Shown here in pieces: positions 42,071-51,591 of a DNA stretch of 64,000 bases. The notes below the pieces were generated by a model that was not told where the DNA came from, searched no databases, and saw nothing but the letters and a program-made list of their open reading frames with translations. This stretch comes from Bacteroidia bacterium (GTDB lineage: Bacteria; Bacteroidota; Bacteroidia; J057). Position 1 is the first letter of the stretch; each line of letters begins with the position of its first letter. Both the position numbers and the translations under genes were made by a program. The stretch spans positions 124,001 through 188,000 of the forward strand of contig JAWKNO010000003.1 of assembly GCA_041391665.1 (NCBI GenBank), read 5' to 3'.

Positions 42071-45000
42071 ATGAAGGTTTCCCCACTTGCATTTTTAATG
42101 GTCGCATGGGTTTGCTGTGTATGGGGGTTTTCTGTTTCTGGTCAGCCCAATGAGTTGCGCTTTGAGCACTTTGGACTGGAAGACGGACTCCCCAATATGT
42201 CTGTACAAGCCTTAACCACAGATAGTTATGGTTTTCTCTGGGTAGGGACCTGGGATGGGCTCAGCAAATACGATGGTTATCATTTTACAAACTTCCATCC
42301 TTCGCCTCTCGATACGACAACGCTGAGTTTTCAGGATGTCAAGGCGCTGGACGTAGATGCAGATGGGAATGTCTGGATCGCAACCCAGGGCGGGCTCAAC
42401 CGCTATGACCCGTTTTCGGGCAAATTCAGAAGATTTTTACCCGATCAACTAAACCCTTCGGCTATTCACAGAAGATTTGTCAATTCGGTTTATTGCAGAA
42501 AAGACGGATCGGTATTAGCAGGAATAGACTATTCAACCAGCTACAACATCTACAATCCGGTATGTGATGGTTTTGAAAGCACGGAGGTCTTTGGCGTTGC
42601 TTTGGACTTCATCGAAGTGAATGGCCAACTTTGGATTGGCACTTCCAATGGGCTTTTTACTGTCGCTTCAGGAAGTAGTATCGCGAAACCCGGTGGGTCA
42701 ACTGACGCCATTCTGGCTGAGTTGAATGGCAGGAATATTCGCTGTTTCCAGCGCGGCCTGCACGGCGAGATATGGATAGGTACCCTCAACGGGCTTTATT
42801 GTTATTTGCCCGAACAACAAAAGCTGCAACACATGAACCTAACACATGGCCTGAGCCATCCCTATGTGCTTGCGCTTACCTGTGACAAATTTGGGGGAAT
42901 CTGGGCGGGAACTTCTGACGGATTGAGTTACCTGCCACCGGGGGCAAACGAGTTCTCTGTTTTCCGGCACAATCCCAACAACCCTTTCAGTCTCACTAAT
43001 GATGCTGTCATCGCCCTGCACATAGATGAATCTCAAAATCTTTGGGTGGGAACGGCTAATGGCGGGTTGAATAAAGCGCAACTCCATCTGGAGAAAAAAT
43101 TCAAAACATGGAATCACACCGTTTTTGGCGCCCGCAACCGGGAACTGATGGTATTCCATTTTGCTGAAGGAAAAAACAACCGGCTTTGGGTTGCGACCAA
43201 CCAGGGATTATATCTGCTGGATAAAACAGACAAAACCATTCTGGACATTTACAGCCAAAACCTTAAAGGAAAAAACGGGCTTCGCGGCAATGGGATTTTT
43301 TCGGTGTATGAAGATGGGCAGGATAATGTATATGTGGGAATCATGGACCTTGGACTAGATATTATCCGGCTGCAAACAGGCGTCATAGACCATTTCCCTG
43401 TCGATACGGATGCCCCGCAAAATATTCCCGGCAAAGATATCAGAGCCATAAAAGAATCCATATTTGAGGGGCGGCGCGTAATCTGGTTGGGCACAAACAG
43501 TGGATGGAGCGGCCACGATCCGGACCAGGAGATGATCCGATCCGTTTCAATGAAGTCAGGTGCCAACATCAAATGGAATGGCTATTTGTGGGATATTTTA
43601 CCCGAAGATTCCACCCAAATGTTGTGGTTTATCTCTTCATGGGGGCTCTATCAATATGATCTCCGAAACGAAACATTCGTCATCGGAGGCTGGAATCCGT
43701 TACATTCGGGTGCCAATAATCTTTTCTACCCCGTCTCCATTTACAAAAACAACGATCATATCTGGCTCGGAACCTACGGAGCAGGCCTACTATATTACAA
43801 CCTCACTTCCCAAACCTATCAAAATTACCGGATAGAGCACGGGCTTCCCAATAATATGGTCTATGGCATTCTCAGCGACAATAATCAAAACCTGTGGATG
43901 AGCACCAACCAGGGAATTGCGAAGTTTGAGCAGCAAAACGGAACATTTACCCGATACAGCACACAGGATGGACTTCAGGATGAAGAATTTGCCTCAGGCG
44001 CATATCTGAAAGCCGCAGACGGAGAAATGTTTTTTGGGGGCTTAAATGGATTTACCAGCTTTTATCCAGACAGTATTGGAGAAGACAACAGCATTTTCCA
44101 GCCCCATGTATTGATTCAGTCGGTAAAGGTTTCAGGTGAAGAAATTGAGACAGACACCGCCTGGCAGGTACGCAGAGAAATACGCTTACCCAACTATCGC
44201 AACCAGCACCTGGAAATCCGTTTTATCGCGCTGGATCTTTCGCGACCGGGAAAAAATCTCTATCAGTTTAAACTCAAAGGGTATGATCAGGACTGGAGCA
44301 AACCCTCAGAAAAAACTATTGCCCAATACACCCGAATTGATCCGGGAGACTACCATTTTATGGTCAGGGGCAGCAACAGCGATGGAGTCATGAGCCCGTA
44401 CACGGCTGACCTCAAAATTATCCTGACACCACTTTGGTATCAGACCTATTGGTTTCAGTTTGGCGCACCGCTGGCCGCCATTCTGCTGGTTATTCTGTAC
44501 ATTTATCTGCGAGTGCAGCGCCTTCGCACTCAGGAGCAGCTTCGTCTCAACTATCGGATCGCCATGGTAAAACAGGAAGCACTGGCCGCACAGATGGATC
44601 ATCATTTCACCTTCAACTCACTCAACTCGATTCAACGGTATATTACAGACAACGACAAAAGTTCTGCTATTCGATATATATCTCGTTTTGGCCAATTGCT
44701 CCGCCGCACCCTGGATCATGCCAAAAAAAACTACCTGACCATTGAAGAAGAACTCAGTACCCTCGACCTGTATCTGACGCTGGAGCAACTCCGTACCAAA
44801 GACCGGTTTGTTTATGAATTTATTACAGATCCAACTGTAGATGTATACAATACAGAAATTCCCACGAATCTCTTGCAGCCATACATAGAGAATGCCATCT
44901 GGCATGGGATTATGCCTTTGGAAGACCGTCAGGGAAAAATCAGGATATCATTCACACAGACTGACGATATCCTTACCTGCACGATTGAAGATAATGGGAT

Positions 45001-45199
45001 CGGCAGAAAAAAATCAGCAGAATTGCGCGCCATGAGTCAGTTGAAACATACTTCCAAAGGAATGGAACTGATATTGGAACGAATAGAGACCCTCAACACG
45101 CTCGATCATACCCATATCAACATAACTGTACTCGATCTCGAAGAATTTTCGGAAGAGACTGGAACCAGAGTGGTTGTAACCATGCCGGTGAGGGCTTAG
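42071..45199 (+). CDS. Two-component regulator propeller histidine kinase (LytS-type)
   Basis: 1043 residues from ATG 42071 (signal peptide, then SGQPNELRFEHFGLEDGLPN). Residues ~30-690 form two seven-bladed propellers of Reg_prop repeats (SYGFLWVGTWDGLSKYDGYH, NVWIATQGGLNRYDP, GGIWAGTSDGLSYLPPG). A Y_Y_Y domain follows (LYQFKLKGYDQDWSKP), then one membrane helix (~795-815). The kinase core is His_kinase type: AAQMDHHFTFNSLNSIQRYI with His845 at the phospho site (usual NPHF is DHHF here), LQPYIENAIWHGI as N box and IEDNGIGRKKS as G box. The regulator partner is not adjacent. The stop overlaps the convergent glmM stop by 4 nt. Confidence 0.92.
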   Translation: MKVSPLAFLMVAWVCCVWGFSVSGQPNELRFEHFGLEDGLPNMSVQALTTDSYGFLWVGTWDGLSKYDGYHFTNFHPSPLDTTTLSFQDVKALDVDADGNVWIATQGGLNRYDPFSGKFRRFLPDQLNPSAIHRRFVNSVYCRKDGSVLAGIDYSTSYNIYNPVCDGFESTEVFGVALDFIEVNGQLWIGTSNGLFTVASGSSIAKPGGSTDAILAELNGRNIRCFQRGLHGEIWIGTLNGLYCYLPEQQKLQHMNLTHGLSHPYVLALTCDKFGGIWAGTSDGLSYLPPGANEFSVFRHNPNNPFSLTNDAVIALHIDESQNLWVGTANGGLNKAQLHLEKKFKTWNHTVFGARNRELMVFHFAEGKNNRLWVATNQGLYLLDKTDKTILDIYSQNLKGKNGLRGNGIFSVYEDGQDNVYVGIMDLGLDIIRLQTGVIDHFPVDTDAPQNIPGKDIRAIKESIFEGRRVIWLGTNSGWSGHDPDQEMIRSVSMKSGANIKWNGYLWDILPEDSTQMLWFISSWGLYQYDLRNETFVIGGWNPLHSGANNLFYPVSIYKNNDHIWLGTYGAGLLYYNLTSQTYQNYRIEHGLPNNMVYGILSDNNQNLWMSTNQGIAKFEQQNGTFTRYSTQDGLQDEEFASGAYLKAADGEMFFGGLNGFTSFYPDSIGEDNSIFQPHVLIQSVKVSGEEIETDTAWQVRREIRLPNYRNQHLEIRFIALDLSRPGKNLYQFKLKGYDQDWSKPSEKTIAQYTRIDPGDYHFMVRGSNSDGVMSPYTADLKIILTPLWYQTYWFQFGAPLAAILLVILYIYLRVQRLRTQEQLRLNYRIAMVKQEALAAQMDHHFTFNSLNSIQRYITDNDKSSAIRYISRFGQLLRRTLDHAKKNYLTIEEELSTLDLYLTLEQLRTKDRFVYEFITDPTVDVYNTEIPTNLLQPYIENAIWHGIMPLEDRQGKIRISFTQTDDILTCTIEDNGIGRKKSAELRAMSQLKHTSKGMELILERIETLNTLDHTHINITVLDLEEFSEETGTRVVVTMPVRA

Positions 45200-46575
45200 A
45201 TCATCGACTGGATTTCTCCAATAATCCGTTGAGCCAGAGCATCTGCCTGGGTCTGAGTAGGCGCTTCGGTATAAACACGGATAATCGGCTCAGTATTGGA
45301 GAGACGCAGATGCACCCATGAATCAGCGAAATCCACCTTTATGCCATCTACATCATTGATTTTTTCATGTTGGTAGCTTTTTTTGAAAGCCTGCAGCAAC
45401 GCTTCTATATTGATCCCGTCATTCAGCTCGATCTTCTCCTTCGCCATAAAATAATCAGGGTACGTGGCGCGGAGCGCGGAGCAGGTAATGCCAGACTTGG
45501 TGAGGTGAGATAAAAACAAGGCTATCCCGATAAGGGCATCGCGCCCGTAGTGAAGTTCAGGATAAATGATACCCCCATTTCCTTCCCCACCGATCAGCGC
45601 GTCAGTTCTTTTCATGATTTCAACCACATTTACCTCGCCAACAGCAGAAGCATAATAGCGGCAGCCATGTTTTTCAGCGACATCTTTCAGTGCCCGGCTG
45701 GAGGAAAGATTGGAAACCACTGCGCTTTTCTGGTGGTGGAGAATATAGTCAGCGATCGCTACGAGGGTATATTCTTCGCCAAACATTTTGCCATTTTCAT
45801 CGATAAACACCAGGCGGTCCACATCGGGGTCAACAGCAATACCCAGGTCAGCACCATTTTCACGGATATAGTCGCAGATTTCTGAGAGATTTTTTTCCAG
45901 AGGCTCCGGGTTGTGAGTAAACCATCCGTTTGGCTGGCAGTTGATTTTCACCACATTTTTCACGCCCAGCGCAGTAAGCAGTTGAGGAACAAAAAGGCCC
46001 CCGCTGCTATTTACGCCATCGACGACCACTTTGAGATTAGCTTTTCCGATTGCGTAGCGATCTACGAGCTTCATATTCAAAATCTTCTGAATATGAATAT
46101 CGACAAAATCATCGCGGTTGGTAACGGTACCGAGGTTTTGAACCTCTGTAAACTGATAGTATTTATTGGTAAGGATTTCGAGGATTTCGACGCCATCCTT
46201 TTTAGTGACAAATTCACCCCGATAGTTGAGGAGTTTCAGCGCATTCCATTCTACCGGATTGTGAGAAGCGGTAAGAATAATGCCCCCGGCGGCTTCCAGC
46301 TCGGGAACAGCAATCTCTACCGTAGGCGTAGTGGACAGACCAAGGTCAACGACCTGAAATCCCAGCCCCATGAGCGTACCGGTCACCAGATGGTGAACCA
46401 TATCGCCCGAAGGGCGGGCATCTCGACCGACAACCACAATCCGCGAGGCAGATTTGAGGGTAAGCCAGGTGCCAAAAGCTGATGCAAAGTGAACAATATC
46501 AACAGGGGTAAGATTATCGCCGACAGTACCGCCGATAGTACCCCTGATACCAGAAATGGAGGAAATCAATGTCAT
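45196..46575 (-). CDS. glmM: Phosphoglucosamine mutase
   Basis: 459 residues, the usual size for GlmM. The phosphoserine loop is TASHNP at 102-107 (Ser104), the metal loop DPDVDR at 249-254, the sugar-recognition loop GGEGNGG at 329-335 and the phosphate-binding RLSNTEPIIR at 424-433. The reaction converts glucosamine-6-phosphate to glucosamine-1-phosphate for peptidoglycan and lipopolysaccharide. Some Bacteroidota members of this group act as phosphomannomutases, and motif data cannot exclude that. It is convergent with the histidine kinase gene with a 4-nt stop overlap. Confidence 0.9.
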   Translation of the reverse strand: MTLISSISGIRGTIGGTVGDNLTPVDIVHFASAFGTWLTLKSASRIVVVGRDARPSGDMVHHLVTGTLMGLGFQVVDLGLSTTPTVEIAVPELEAAGGIILTASHNPVEWNALKLLNYRGEFVTKKDGVEILEILTNKYYQFTEVQNLGTVTNRDDFVDIHIQKILNMKLVDRYAIGKANLKVVVDGVNSSGGLFVPQLLTALGVKNVVKINCQPNGWFTHNPEPLEKNLSEICDYIRENGADLGIAVDPDVDRLVFIDENGKMFGEEYTLVAIADYILHHQKSAVVSNLSSSRALKDVAEKHGCRYYASAVGEVNVVEIMKRTDALIGGEGNGGIIYPELHYGRDALIGIALFLSHLTKSGITCSALRATYPDYFMAKEKIELNDGINIEALLQAFKKSYQHEKINDVDGIKVDFADSWVHLRLSNTEPIIRVYTEAPTQTQADALAQRIIGEIQSMI

Positions 46576-46649
46576 AGCTGCAGGAAGTAGATTGCCGGGT
46601 AAAGATATACAAAAATCGCAATACCCTCTAAATCCCGCATCTATTTATC

Positions 46650-46657
46650 TAACTTTG
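46650..46657 (+). promoter_or_regulatory. Bacteroidota -7 box TAACTTTG
   Basis: TAACTTTG fits the TAnnTTTG consensus of the phylum. It ends 2 nt before the ATG at 46659, so transcription should start at about 46664 and the following ATG at 46677 is the likely translation start. A clear -33 TTTG is not seen. Confidence 0.5.
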
Positions 46658-46676
46658 AATGATAAACCTTCCACAA

Positions 46677-47693
46677 ATGAATCATAGGGAATACGAACTT
46701 ATCGAAGCAGATATAAAATCCCGATGTCTGGCAGAACTGCTGCCTCAGACGCGAATTCACCCGCTACGCAGTTTCAGTACACCTTTTGCGAGTGTTTTTG
46801 TCAAAAGAGAAGATGATTCGGGGTTTGGTATTTCGGGTTGTAAGCGAAGAAAGTACGCCTCTTTGATTTATTTTTTACTGGAAAAAAATATTCACAAAAT
46901 AGCGCTGGCCGGCGGCAGCCACTCCAATCACTTGCCGGGTATACTTCAGATCCTTCGGGAAAAAGGGATTAAGCCCCACATCTTTGTAAAGGAAGCGCAT
47001 GAAGCTGCGCTCAACGGAAACCGACTATTGCTGGATTTGCTCACCCAACCTGACGAGCTGACCTGGCTCTCTTCCCGTCTGTGGCCAGAAGTTGAAAAAA
47101 TTGCAGGCAAATGGGTGGTGGAACAGGGAACATCCGCCTTTTTTATTCCGGAAGGGGGTAGTTGTGAACCGGCACTTCCCGGCGCACTCACGCTGATGCT
47201 GGACATCCTTCGAAATGAAGCAGAAGCCGGAGTTACTTTTGACCATATATTTATTGACTCAGGCACGGGATTAATGGCAGCAGCACTGGTAATGATGAAC
47301 CATTTACTGGGGAGGAAAACCCAGATACATGTAGTACTGATAGCAGGCGATACAGACTATTTTTCCCGGATACTAAAAGAAACGCAAACCTGGACTCACA
47401 CCCTGACAGGTATCACTTTGGGAAAAGTTGTGGAGCCCGAGTATCATATTCCGCTTACAGGCCGGTCATTTGGCAGTGTAAACGCTACCATTCTGAATGA
47501 AACACGCAGGCTGGCTTTGGAAGAAGGGTTACTGACAGACCCGGTTTATACCACTAAGTTATTCATGACCGCCCGGGAAACCATCCAGAAAAAATCATTT
47601 CAGGGAACGGCATTGGTCGTCCACTCCGGAGGAGGCACCGGACTAATGGGCTGGGGCAACCGATTTTCTCAAAAATATAGCTACGATCAGTGA
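46677..47693 (+). CDS. ACC deaminase/D-cysteine desulfhydrase-family PLP enzyme
   Basis: 338 residues from ATG 46677. An ATG six codons upstream is disfavoured because it lies next to the -7 box. It is a fold-type II PLP enzyme: FVKREDDSGFGISGCKRRKY holds the likely Schiff-base Lys region, AGGSHSNHLPGILQI matches the conserved GGxxSNH loop, and FIDSGTGLMAAAL supplies the phosphate-binding loop. The C-terminal VVHSGGGTGLMGW is typical. Family members open the ACC ring to 2-oxobutyrate and ammonia, or desulfurate D-cysteine; the D-cysteine activity is the more usual one in bacteria lacking ethylene chemistry. Its 3' end overlaps the convergent small lipoprotein gene by 7 nt. Confidence 0.85.
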   Translation: MNHREYELIEADIKSRCLAELLPQTRIHPLRSFSTPFASVFVKREDDSGFGISGCKRRKYASLIYFLLEKNIHKIALAGGSHSNHLPGILQILREKGIKPHIFVKEAHEAALNGNRLLLDLLTQPDELTWLSSRLWPEVEKIAGKWVVEQGTSAFFIPEGGSCEPALPGALTLMLDILRNEAEAGVTFDHIFIDSGTGLMAAALVMMNHLLGRKTQIHVVLIAGDTDYFSRILKETQTWTHTLTGITLGKVVEPEYHIPLTGRSFGSVNATILNETRRLALEEGLLTDPVYTTKLFMTARETIQKKSFQGTALVVHSGGGTGLMGWGNRFSQKYSYDQ

Positions 47694-47926
47694 TTATCCG
47701 GGGCGTTTTGTTGATTGCGCTCCAGATCAAGTGCTTCCCGGATAGAATCCGTTTCGGCAGCCAGAGAGTCCAGCAATGCTTCGGTATCAACCGAATCCAT
47801 TTTGTGAAGAAGATCGGACACTTGCTCCTCCCGCTCCTGATTTTCATCAACAGCCGTACTACAGCCGGAAAAAAACCAGAGAGAAACACCAAATAAAAAA
47901 ATCAGAATCAATGTGTTTTTTTTCAT
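47687..47926 (-). CDS. Small acidic lipoprotein
   Basis: 79 residues. The lipobox is SLWFFSGC (Cys near residue 22), after a basic N-terminus. The mature part is short, strongly acidic and probably helical (QEREEQVSDLLHKMDSVDTE, ALLDSLAAETDSIREALD). I recognise no family. It is convergent with, and overlaps by 7 nt, the PLP enzyme gene. The signal peptide makes it a credible gene despite its size. Confidence 0.72.
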   Translation of the reverse strand: MKKNTLILIFLFGVSLWFFSGCSTAVDENQEREEQVSDLLHKMDSVDTEALLDSLAAETDSIREALDLERNQQNAPDNH

Positions 47927-48031
47927 CTTATTCAGGCGTCAATTCGCAAAGTTAAGAATAGATTCATATTTTGCGCCAGTTTTGTACTCTGTCTCTTTTT
48001 TTGTATTCTAGCGGAGTTAAATTCGTAAAAA

Positions 48032-48958
48032 ATGAAATACCCGAAGGCGTTCTGTTTCCTACTTATACCTATAGCCACCGTAGCACTTATTTTCAGTGGC
48101 TGTAATACTGACCTTGAGCCACTGCTTCCTGCAGATCAGGATCCGGCAATTACGGTTCTTGCGCCAGCCTCCAATAACCTTCTTCTCGAATCAGGAGATG
48201 TGTTCACAGTTACCTTCCGTATGGCTGACCGGGAAGCCCTCAAAGTCTTCCGTGCTATCGGCACCATCTATGATCAGAATGACCAGATTGTCGGCAATGA
48301 TGTTATTCTTTTTGAGGAAGACATTACCGGCGTGAATCTGACTTATGACTATGTAGATGATGTACCGGCCGTTAATCCTTACTTTAAAATCCGTTATACC
48401 TGCTACGCAGTGGATTCAAAAGGGGCTTATGCATCTGCCGTATTCTGGGTAAGCGTACTTCCTACCCCTCCGGATCCATCTCCGTTTGAAGTACTTACCT
48501 ATCAGAAAGACAGTATTTTCAACCGCAAATCCAACTCACAGTACGGGTTTAACTTTACCCAGCGACGCCAGTTACCGGCAGCAGCAGGTCAGACGCCCAA
48601 TGTATTGGACCTTGATATTGCGGAAAACTCAAATACCGGTCAGGGCATTTGGGCACCGACCATTACTTCGCCCAGCAATACGCTTCTTGGCAGAGACTCT
48701 GTATTTGTGATTACCAATGCAGATCGCTTCAACTACGAAGAAGCTACCTATCAGACGATTTCTCAGGCATTTTACTCTGACCCTGCGCCTTACAGCACGA
48801 CTCCTGTGCTGAAAGCCGGAGACTATGTCATCGTAAGACTTACCAAAGCGCCTTTCCCACAGTTTGCGGTGATGCGTATCACCAAAATCAAAGACGATGG
48901 CGCCGGGGTAAATGTCAGAGACTATGTGGTATTTGATTACAAAGTAACCAGTCAGTAA
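48032..48958 (+). CDS. Lipoprotein of unknown function
   Basis: 308 residues with a lipoprotein signal peptide (VALIFSGC, Cys near residue 24). An Ig-like N-terminal domain (ITVLAPASNNLLLESGDVFT, VTFRMADREALKVFRAIGTI) is followed by a ~150-residue beta-rich C-terminal domain (FEVLTYQKDSIFNRKSNSQY, FVITNADRFNYEEATYQTIS, YVIVRLTKAPFPQFAVMRIT). I recognise no named family; such proteins are frequent in Bacteroidota as outer-membrane lipoproteins. It ends shortly before a methyltransferase gene on the same strand. Confidence 0.72.
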   Translation: MKYPKAFCFLLIPIATVALIFSGCNTDLEPLLPADQDPAITVLAPASNNLLLESGDVFTVTFRMADREALKVFRAIGTIYDQNDQIVGNDVILFEEDITGVNLTYDYVDDVPAVNPYFKIRYTCYAVDSKGAYASAVFWVSVLPTPPDPSPFEVLTYQKDSIFNRKSNSQYGFNFTQRRQLPAAAGQTPNVLDLDIAENSNTGQGIWAPTITSPSNTLLGRDSVFVITNADRFNYEEATYQTISQAFYSDPAPYSTTPVLKAGDYVIVRLTKAPFPQFAVMRITKIKDDGAGVNVRDYVVFDYKVTSQ

Positions 48959-49037
48959 TTCCGCTCCGATCGCAAGTTTTTCACTTTTATCCCAAACCCT
49001 CTATTTCCTCCGTCATCTCAGACGGGCGCAGGGAGCT

Positions 49038-49766
49038 TTGCTGCTGCACTCCCCTTTCGTCTATGACCTTTATGTGAATGTGATTCGACGTAATTCTTGT
49101 CCTGAAACGGAAAAAATAGAATTGCTTCGAAAAGCCTTTCAACAGCGCAAACAGACAATCGCGTTGACGGACTTTGGGGCGGGAAAAGGAGGCAGCGGAA
49201 GCGGAAAAACACAGCGAACCCTGGGTCAAATCGCCAGACTTTCCGCACGAAGACCCCGTGAGGGAAATCTACTGTATCGTTTATGCCAGCATTTCCAGCC
49301 CGGTACATGTCTTGAACTCGGGACCAATATGGGTATTTCCTCCCTTTATCAGTTGGCTGCGCTGAAAAACAGCCGGTTTATTACCCTCGAAGGTTCATCC
49401 GCGCTTGCAGAAATTGCCCAAAAGAATATTGAAGATTTCGGCTTTCAGGCAGAGGTACATGTAGGAGAATTTTCGGCACTTCTGGCAAAATTAGACCTTT
49501 CAGAAATAAAGCCCGACTATGTGTTTCTGGATGGAAACCACCGGTATGAACCGACCATCAGCTATGTACAAACCATACTGCCTCATATCTCTCCCGGCGG
49601 AATCCTGATTCTCGACGATATCTACTGGTCTGCAGAGATGAAGAAAGCCTGGGAAACCATTTGCGCCCTTCCGGAAGTCACGGTAAGCCTGGATCTCTTT
49701 TTTATGGGAATCTGCTTTATCAGAAGGCCACAGGCAAAAGAACATTTCCGGCTGAGATTTTGGTGA
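49038..49766 (+). CDS. Class I SAM-dependent O-methyltransferase-like protein, start uncertain
   Basis: At least 242 residues. The Rossmann core reads TCLELGTNMGISSLYQLAAL (motif I), FITLEGSSALAEIAQ, YVFLDGNHRYEPTISYVQ and GGILILDDIYWSAEMKKAWE, which matches the class I methyltransferase family that ends in WxI/AEFxLRF-like tails (here EHFRLRFW). The frame has no ATG: the only near start is TTG 49038. The upstream in-frame codons (LYFLRHLRRAQG ahead of LLLHSPFVYDLY) look conserved and are open back into the preceding gene. The true start may be a rare codon or the gene may have lost its first codons. Acceptor unknown. Confidence 0.8.
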   Translation: MLLHSPFVYDLYVNVIRRNSCPETEKIELLRKAFQQRKQTIALTDFGAGKGGSGSGKTQRTLGQIARLSARRPREGNLLYRLCQHFQPGTCLELGTNMGISSLYQLAALKNSRFITLEGSSALAEIAQKNIEDFGFQAEVHVGEFSALLAKLDLSEIKPDYVFLDGNHRYEPTISYVQTILPHISPGGILILDDIYWSAEMKKAWETICALPEVTVSLDLFFMGICFIRRPQAKEHFRLRFW

Positions 49767-49779
49767 AACCAAACCGGTT

Positions 49780-50405
49780 CATCTCTGATCGGAGATCATT
49801 TTCCTGTGTAGGGACGCAAAGTTTCGCAGAGTACCACGCAGAGTAACGCAGAGACTATAGCACCCTTTGCGTTACTTTGCGATTCCTTTGCGTACTCTGC
49901 GTGAACCCGAGAATCTCTGATCGGAGATCATCTCCCTGCTTTTGAACGCAAAGTTTCGCAGAGTATCACGAAGAGTAACGCAGAGACTATAGCACCCTTT
50001 GCGTTACTTTGCGATTCCTTTGCGTTACTTTGCGATTCCTTTGCGTACTCTGCGTGAACCGGAGAATCTCTGATCAGAGATCATCTCCCTGCTTTTGAAC
50101 GCAAAGTTTCGCAGAGTACCACGCAGAGTAACGCAGAGACTATAGCACCCTTTGCGTTCCTTTGCGATTCCTTTGCGTACTCTGCGTGAACCGGAGAATC
50201 TCTGATCGGAGATCATCTCCCTGCTTTTGAACGCAGATTAACGCAGAGTACCACACGGAGTAACGCAGAGACTACAACACCCTTTGCGTTACTTTGCGAT
50301 TCCTTTGCGTACTCTGCGTGAACCTTCGAGATGTTGATCGGAGATCATTTCCCTGCTTTTGAACGCAGAGTACCACGCAGAGTAACGCAGAGGTTTCGCA
50401 GAGAC
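49780..50405. repeat. Hairpin-rich direct repeats (about 4.5 copies, ~130-150 bp)
   Basis: Units begin near 49780, 49908, 50061, 50192 and 50326 with TCTCTGATCGGAGATCAT. Each then has ACGCAAAGTTTCGCAGAGTA, CCACGCAGAGTAACGCAGAG, ACTATAGCACCC, CTTTGCGTTACTTTGCGATT and CCTTTGCGTACTCTGCGTGA. The second half is the approximate reverse complement of the first, so every unit can fold into a long hairpin with an ACTATAGCACC loop. The TCTCTGATCGGAGAT segment is a second small palindrome. The second unit carries an extra ~22-bp internal duplication. Short frames open in these copies are not credible genes. The remaining 50406-50584 holds only the promoter region of the next gene. Confidence 0.9.
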
Positions 50406-50550
50406 TTTCAATTACATTATAGTTCCGAAAACAAAATATAATTATCTGACAAACGTCAAAAATCATTGATTTTTTCCGCAAAACAGGCATATATTTTGAC
50501 ATATCAGGTCATGCCATAAGTTTGGTGGCAAAATATTTACAGATATTGTA

Positions 50551-50558
50551 TAAATTTG
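50551..50558 (+). promoter_or_regulatory. Bacteroidota -7 box TAAATTTG
   Basis: TAAATTTG fits TAnnTTTG and ends 26 nt before the ATG at 50585. The TTTG at 50521 is a candidate -33 element, although at 26 nt the spacer is longer than the usual ~19-21. Confidence 0.4.
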
Positions 50559-50584
50559 TTTGAACTTTTTACCAAAGGGCAAAT

Positions 50585-51580
50585 ATGAAGGCTAACAAAA
50601 ATTTACTGATTATCGGGGGAATGGTTCTGCTAACGATCATTGCCTTTCTGCTAATCGGTTATTTCTCAGGGCCGTCAGGCAGTAGAACTGATGCGGATGT
50701 CATTCAGGAACTTACACAGGAAATCGAAGATCTGGAAAGTAGCCTGATGGAAGTGGAAATCGTTCTAAGTGAAGTTGACAGAGACCTTGGGCAGAAAAAA
50801 GATCTTCTCGATCAAAAATATGACGAGATCAACTTCCTTACTCAAAAACTTGAGGAGTTGGAAAAGCAGGGCAATGTGGACAAAGCCACAATCCGTGATC
50901 TCAAACAAAAACTGGACGAAGCCAAAGGCAAACTCTACGATGCCTCCCAGATTGAGGTTTACAAAAAAGAAATTGACCTGCTTGTCATAGACAACTCCAC
51001 CACCACACGGAAAATTGATAGTATGGTACTCCTGATGGAGCGCTATGACAGTGTGTTTATCGTCATGAATCAGGAGACACAATCCGTACGTCAGCAACTC
51101 TCTGATTGCGGAGGCAAAACAAATATTCCACAGACCAATACAGATCCTGTGCCCACTACAAATCCGGAAGACAACTGGAAAGGGTTCCGCGCCACAAACT
51201 TCAGGTTTTATCGAAATAATGAAAATACCCCTGCCGGTACCCAAATCAAAGGCGAAGGACTTGAAAAACTAAAAATCCAGTTTGATGTCGAAGGGAAAGA
51301 TGTGGCGAATGGCGATAAAGATATTTACCTCGTATTCGAGAACTTCCTGACAAGGGAAACCTTTTTCAGTAAAAATACAAAAGGTGGAAATTTTACCCTA
51401 AACGGGGTCTCCAAAGTTTCTTCTGCCAAGTCGATTCTAAAATACAATGGCACCAACAGTGTGATATCTATCCAGCTGGAGCAAGATGAATCCGGGCAGT
51501 TTAAAACCGGTGCTTACAATGTCAGCATCTATTGTCAGGGGGAATTAATTGGTCAGCGGAAAAATATTTCCATTTACTAA
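50585..51580 (+). CDS. Membrane-anchored coiled-coil protein with C-terminal beta domain
   Basis: 331 residues. One N-terminal membrane segment (NLLIIGGMVLLTIIAFLLIG) is followed by a long heptad-rich region (~35-170; IQELTQEIEDLESSLMEVEI, QKYDEINFLTQKLEELEKQG) and a Thr/Pro/Asn linker. The final ~130 residues form a beta-sandwich-like domain (IQFDVEGKDVANGDKDIYLV, GAYNVSIYCQGELIGQRKN). I do not recognise a named family; the layout suggests a periplasmic protein tied to the inner membrane. It is convergent with the paa operon, whose last stop lies 11 nt away. Confidence 0.72.
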   Translation: MKANKNLLIIGGMVLLTIIAFLLIGYFSGPSGSRTDADVIQELTQEIEDLESSLMEVEIVLSEVDRDLGQKKDLLDQKYDEINFLTQKLEELEKQGNVDKATIRDLKQKLDEAKGKLYDASQIEVYKKEIDLLVIDNSTTTRKIDSMVLLMERYDSVFIVMNQETQSVRQQLSDCGGKTNIPQTNTDPVPTTNPEDNWKGFRATNFRFYRNNENTPAGTQIKGEGLEKLKIQFDVEGKDVANGDKDIYLVFENFLTRETFFSKNTKGGNFTLNGVSKVSSAKSILKYNGTNSVISIQLEQDESGQFKTGAYNVSIYCQGELIGQRKNISIY

Positions 51581-51591
51581 TTCGGTACCGC

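Noticed and set aside
49780..50405. Possible CRISPR array
   Set aside because: Units are ~130-150 bp, nearly identical throughout and palindromic, with no unique spacers and no cas genes.
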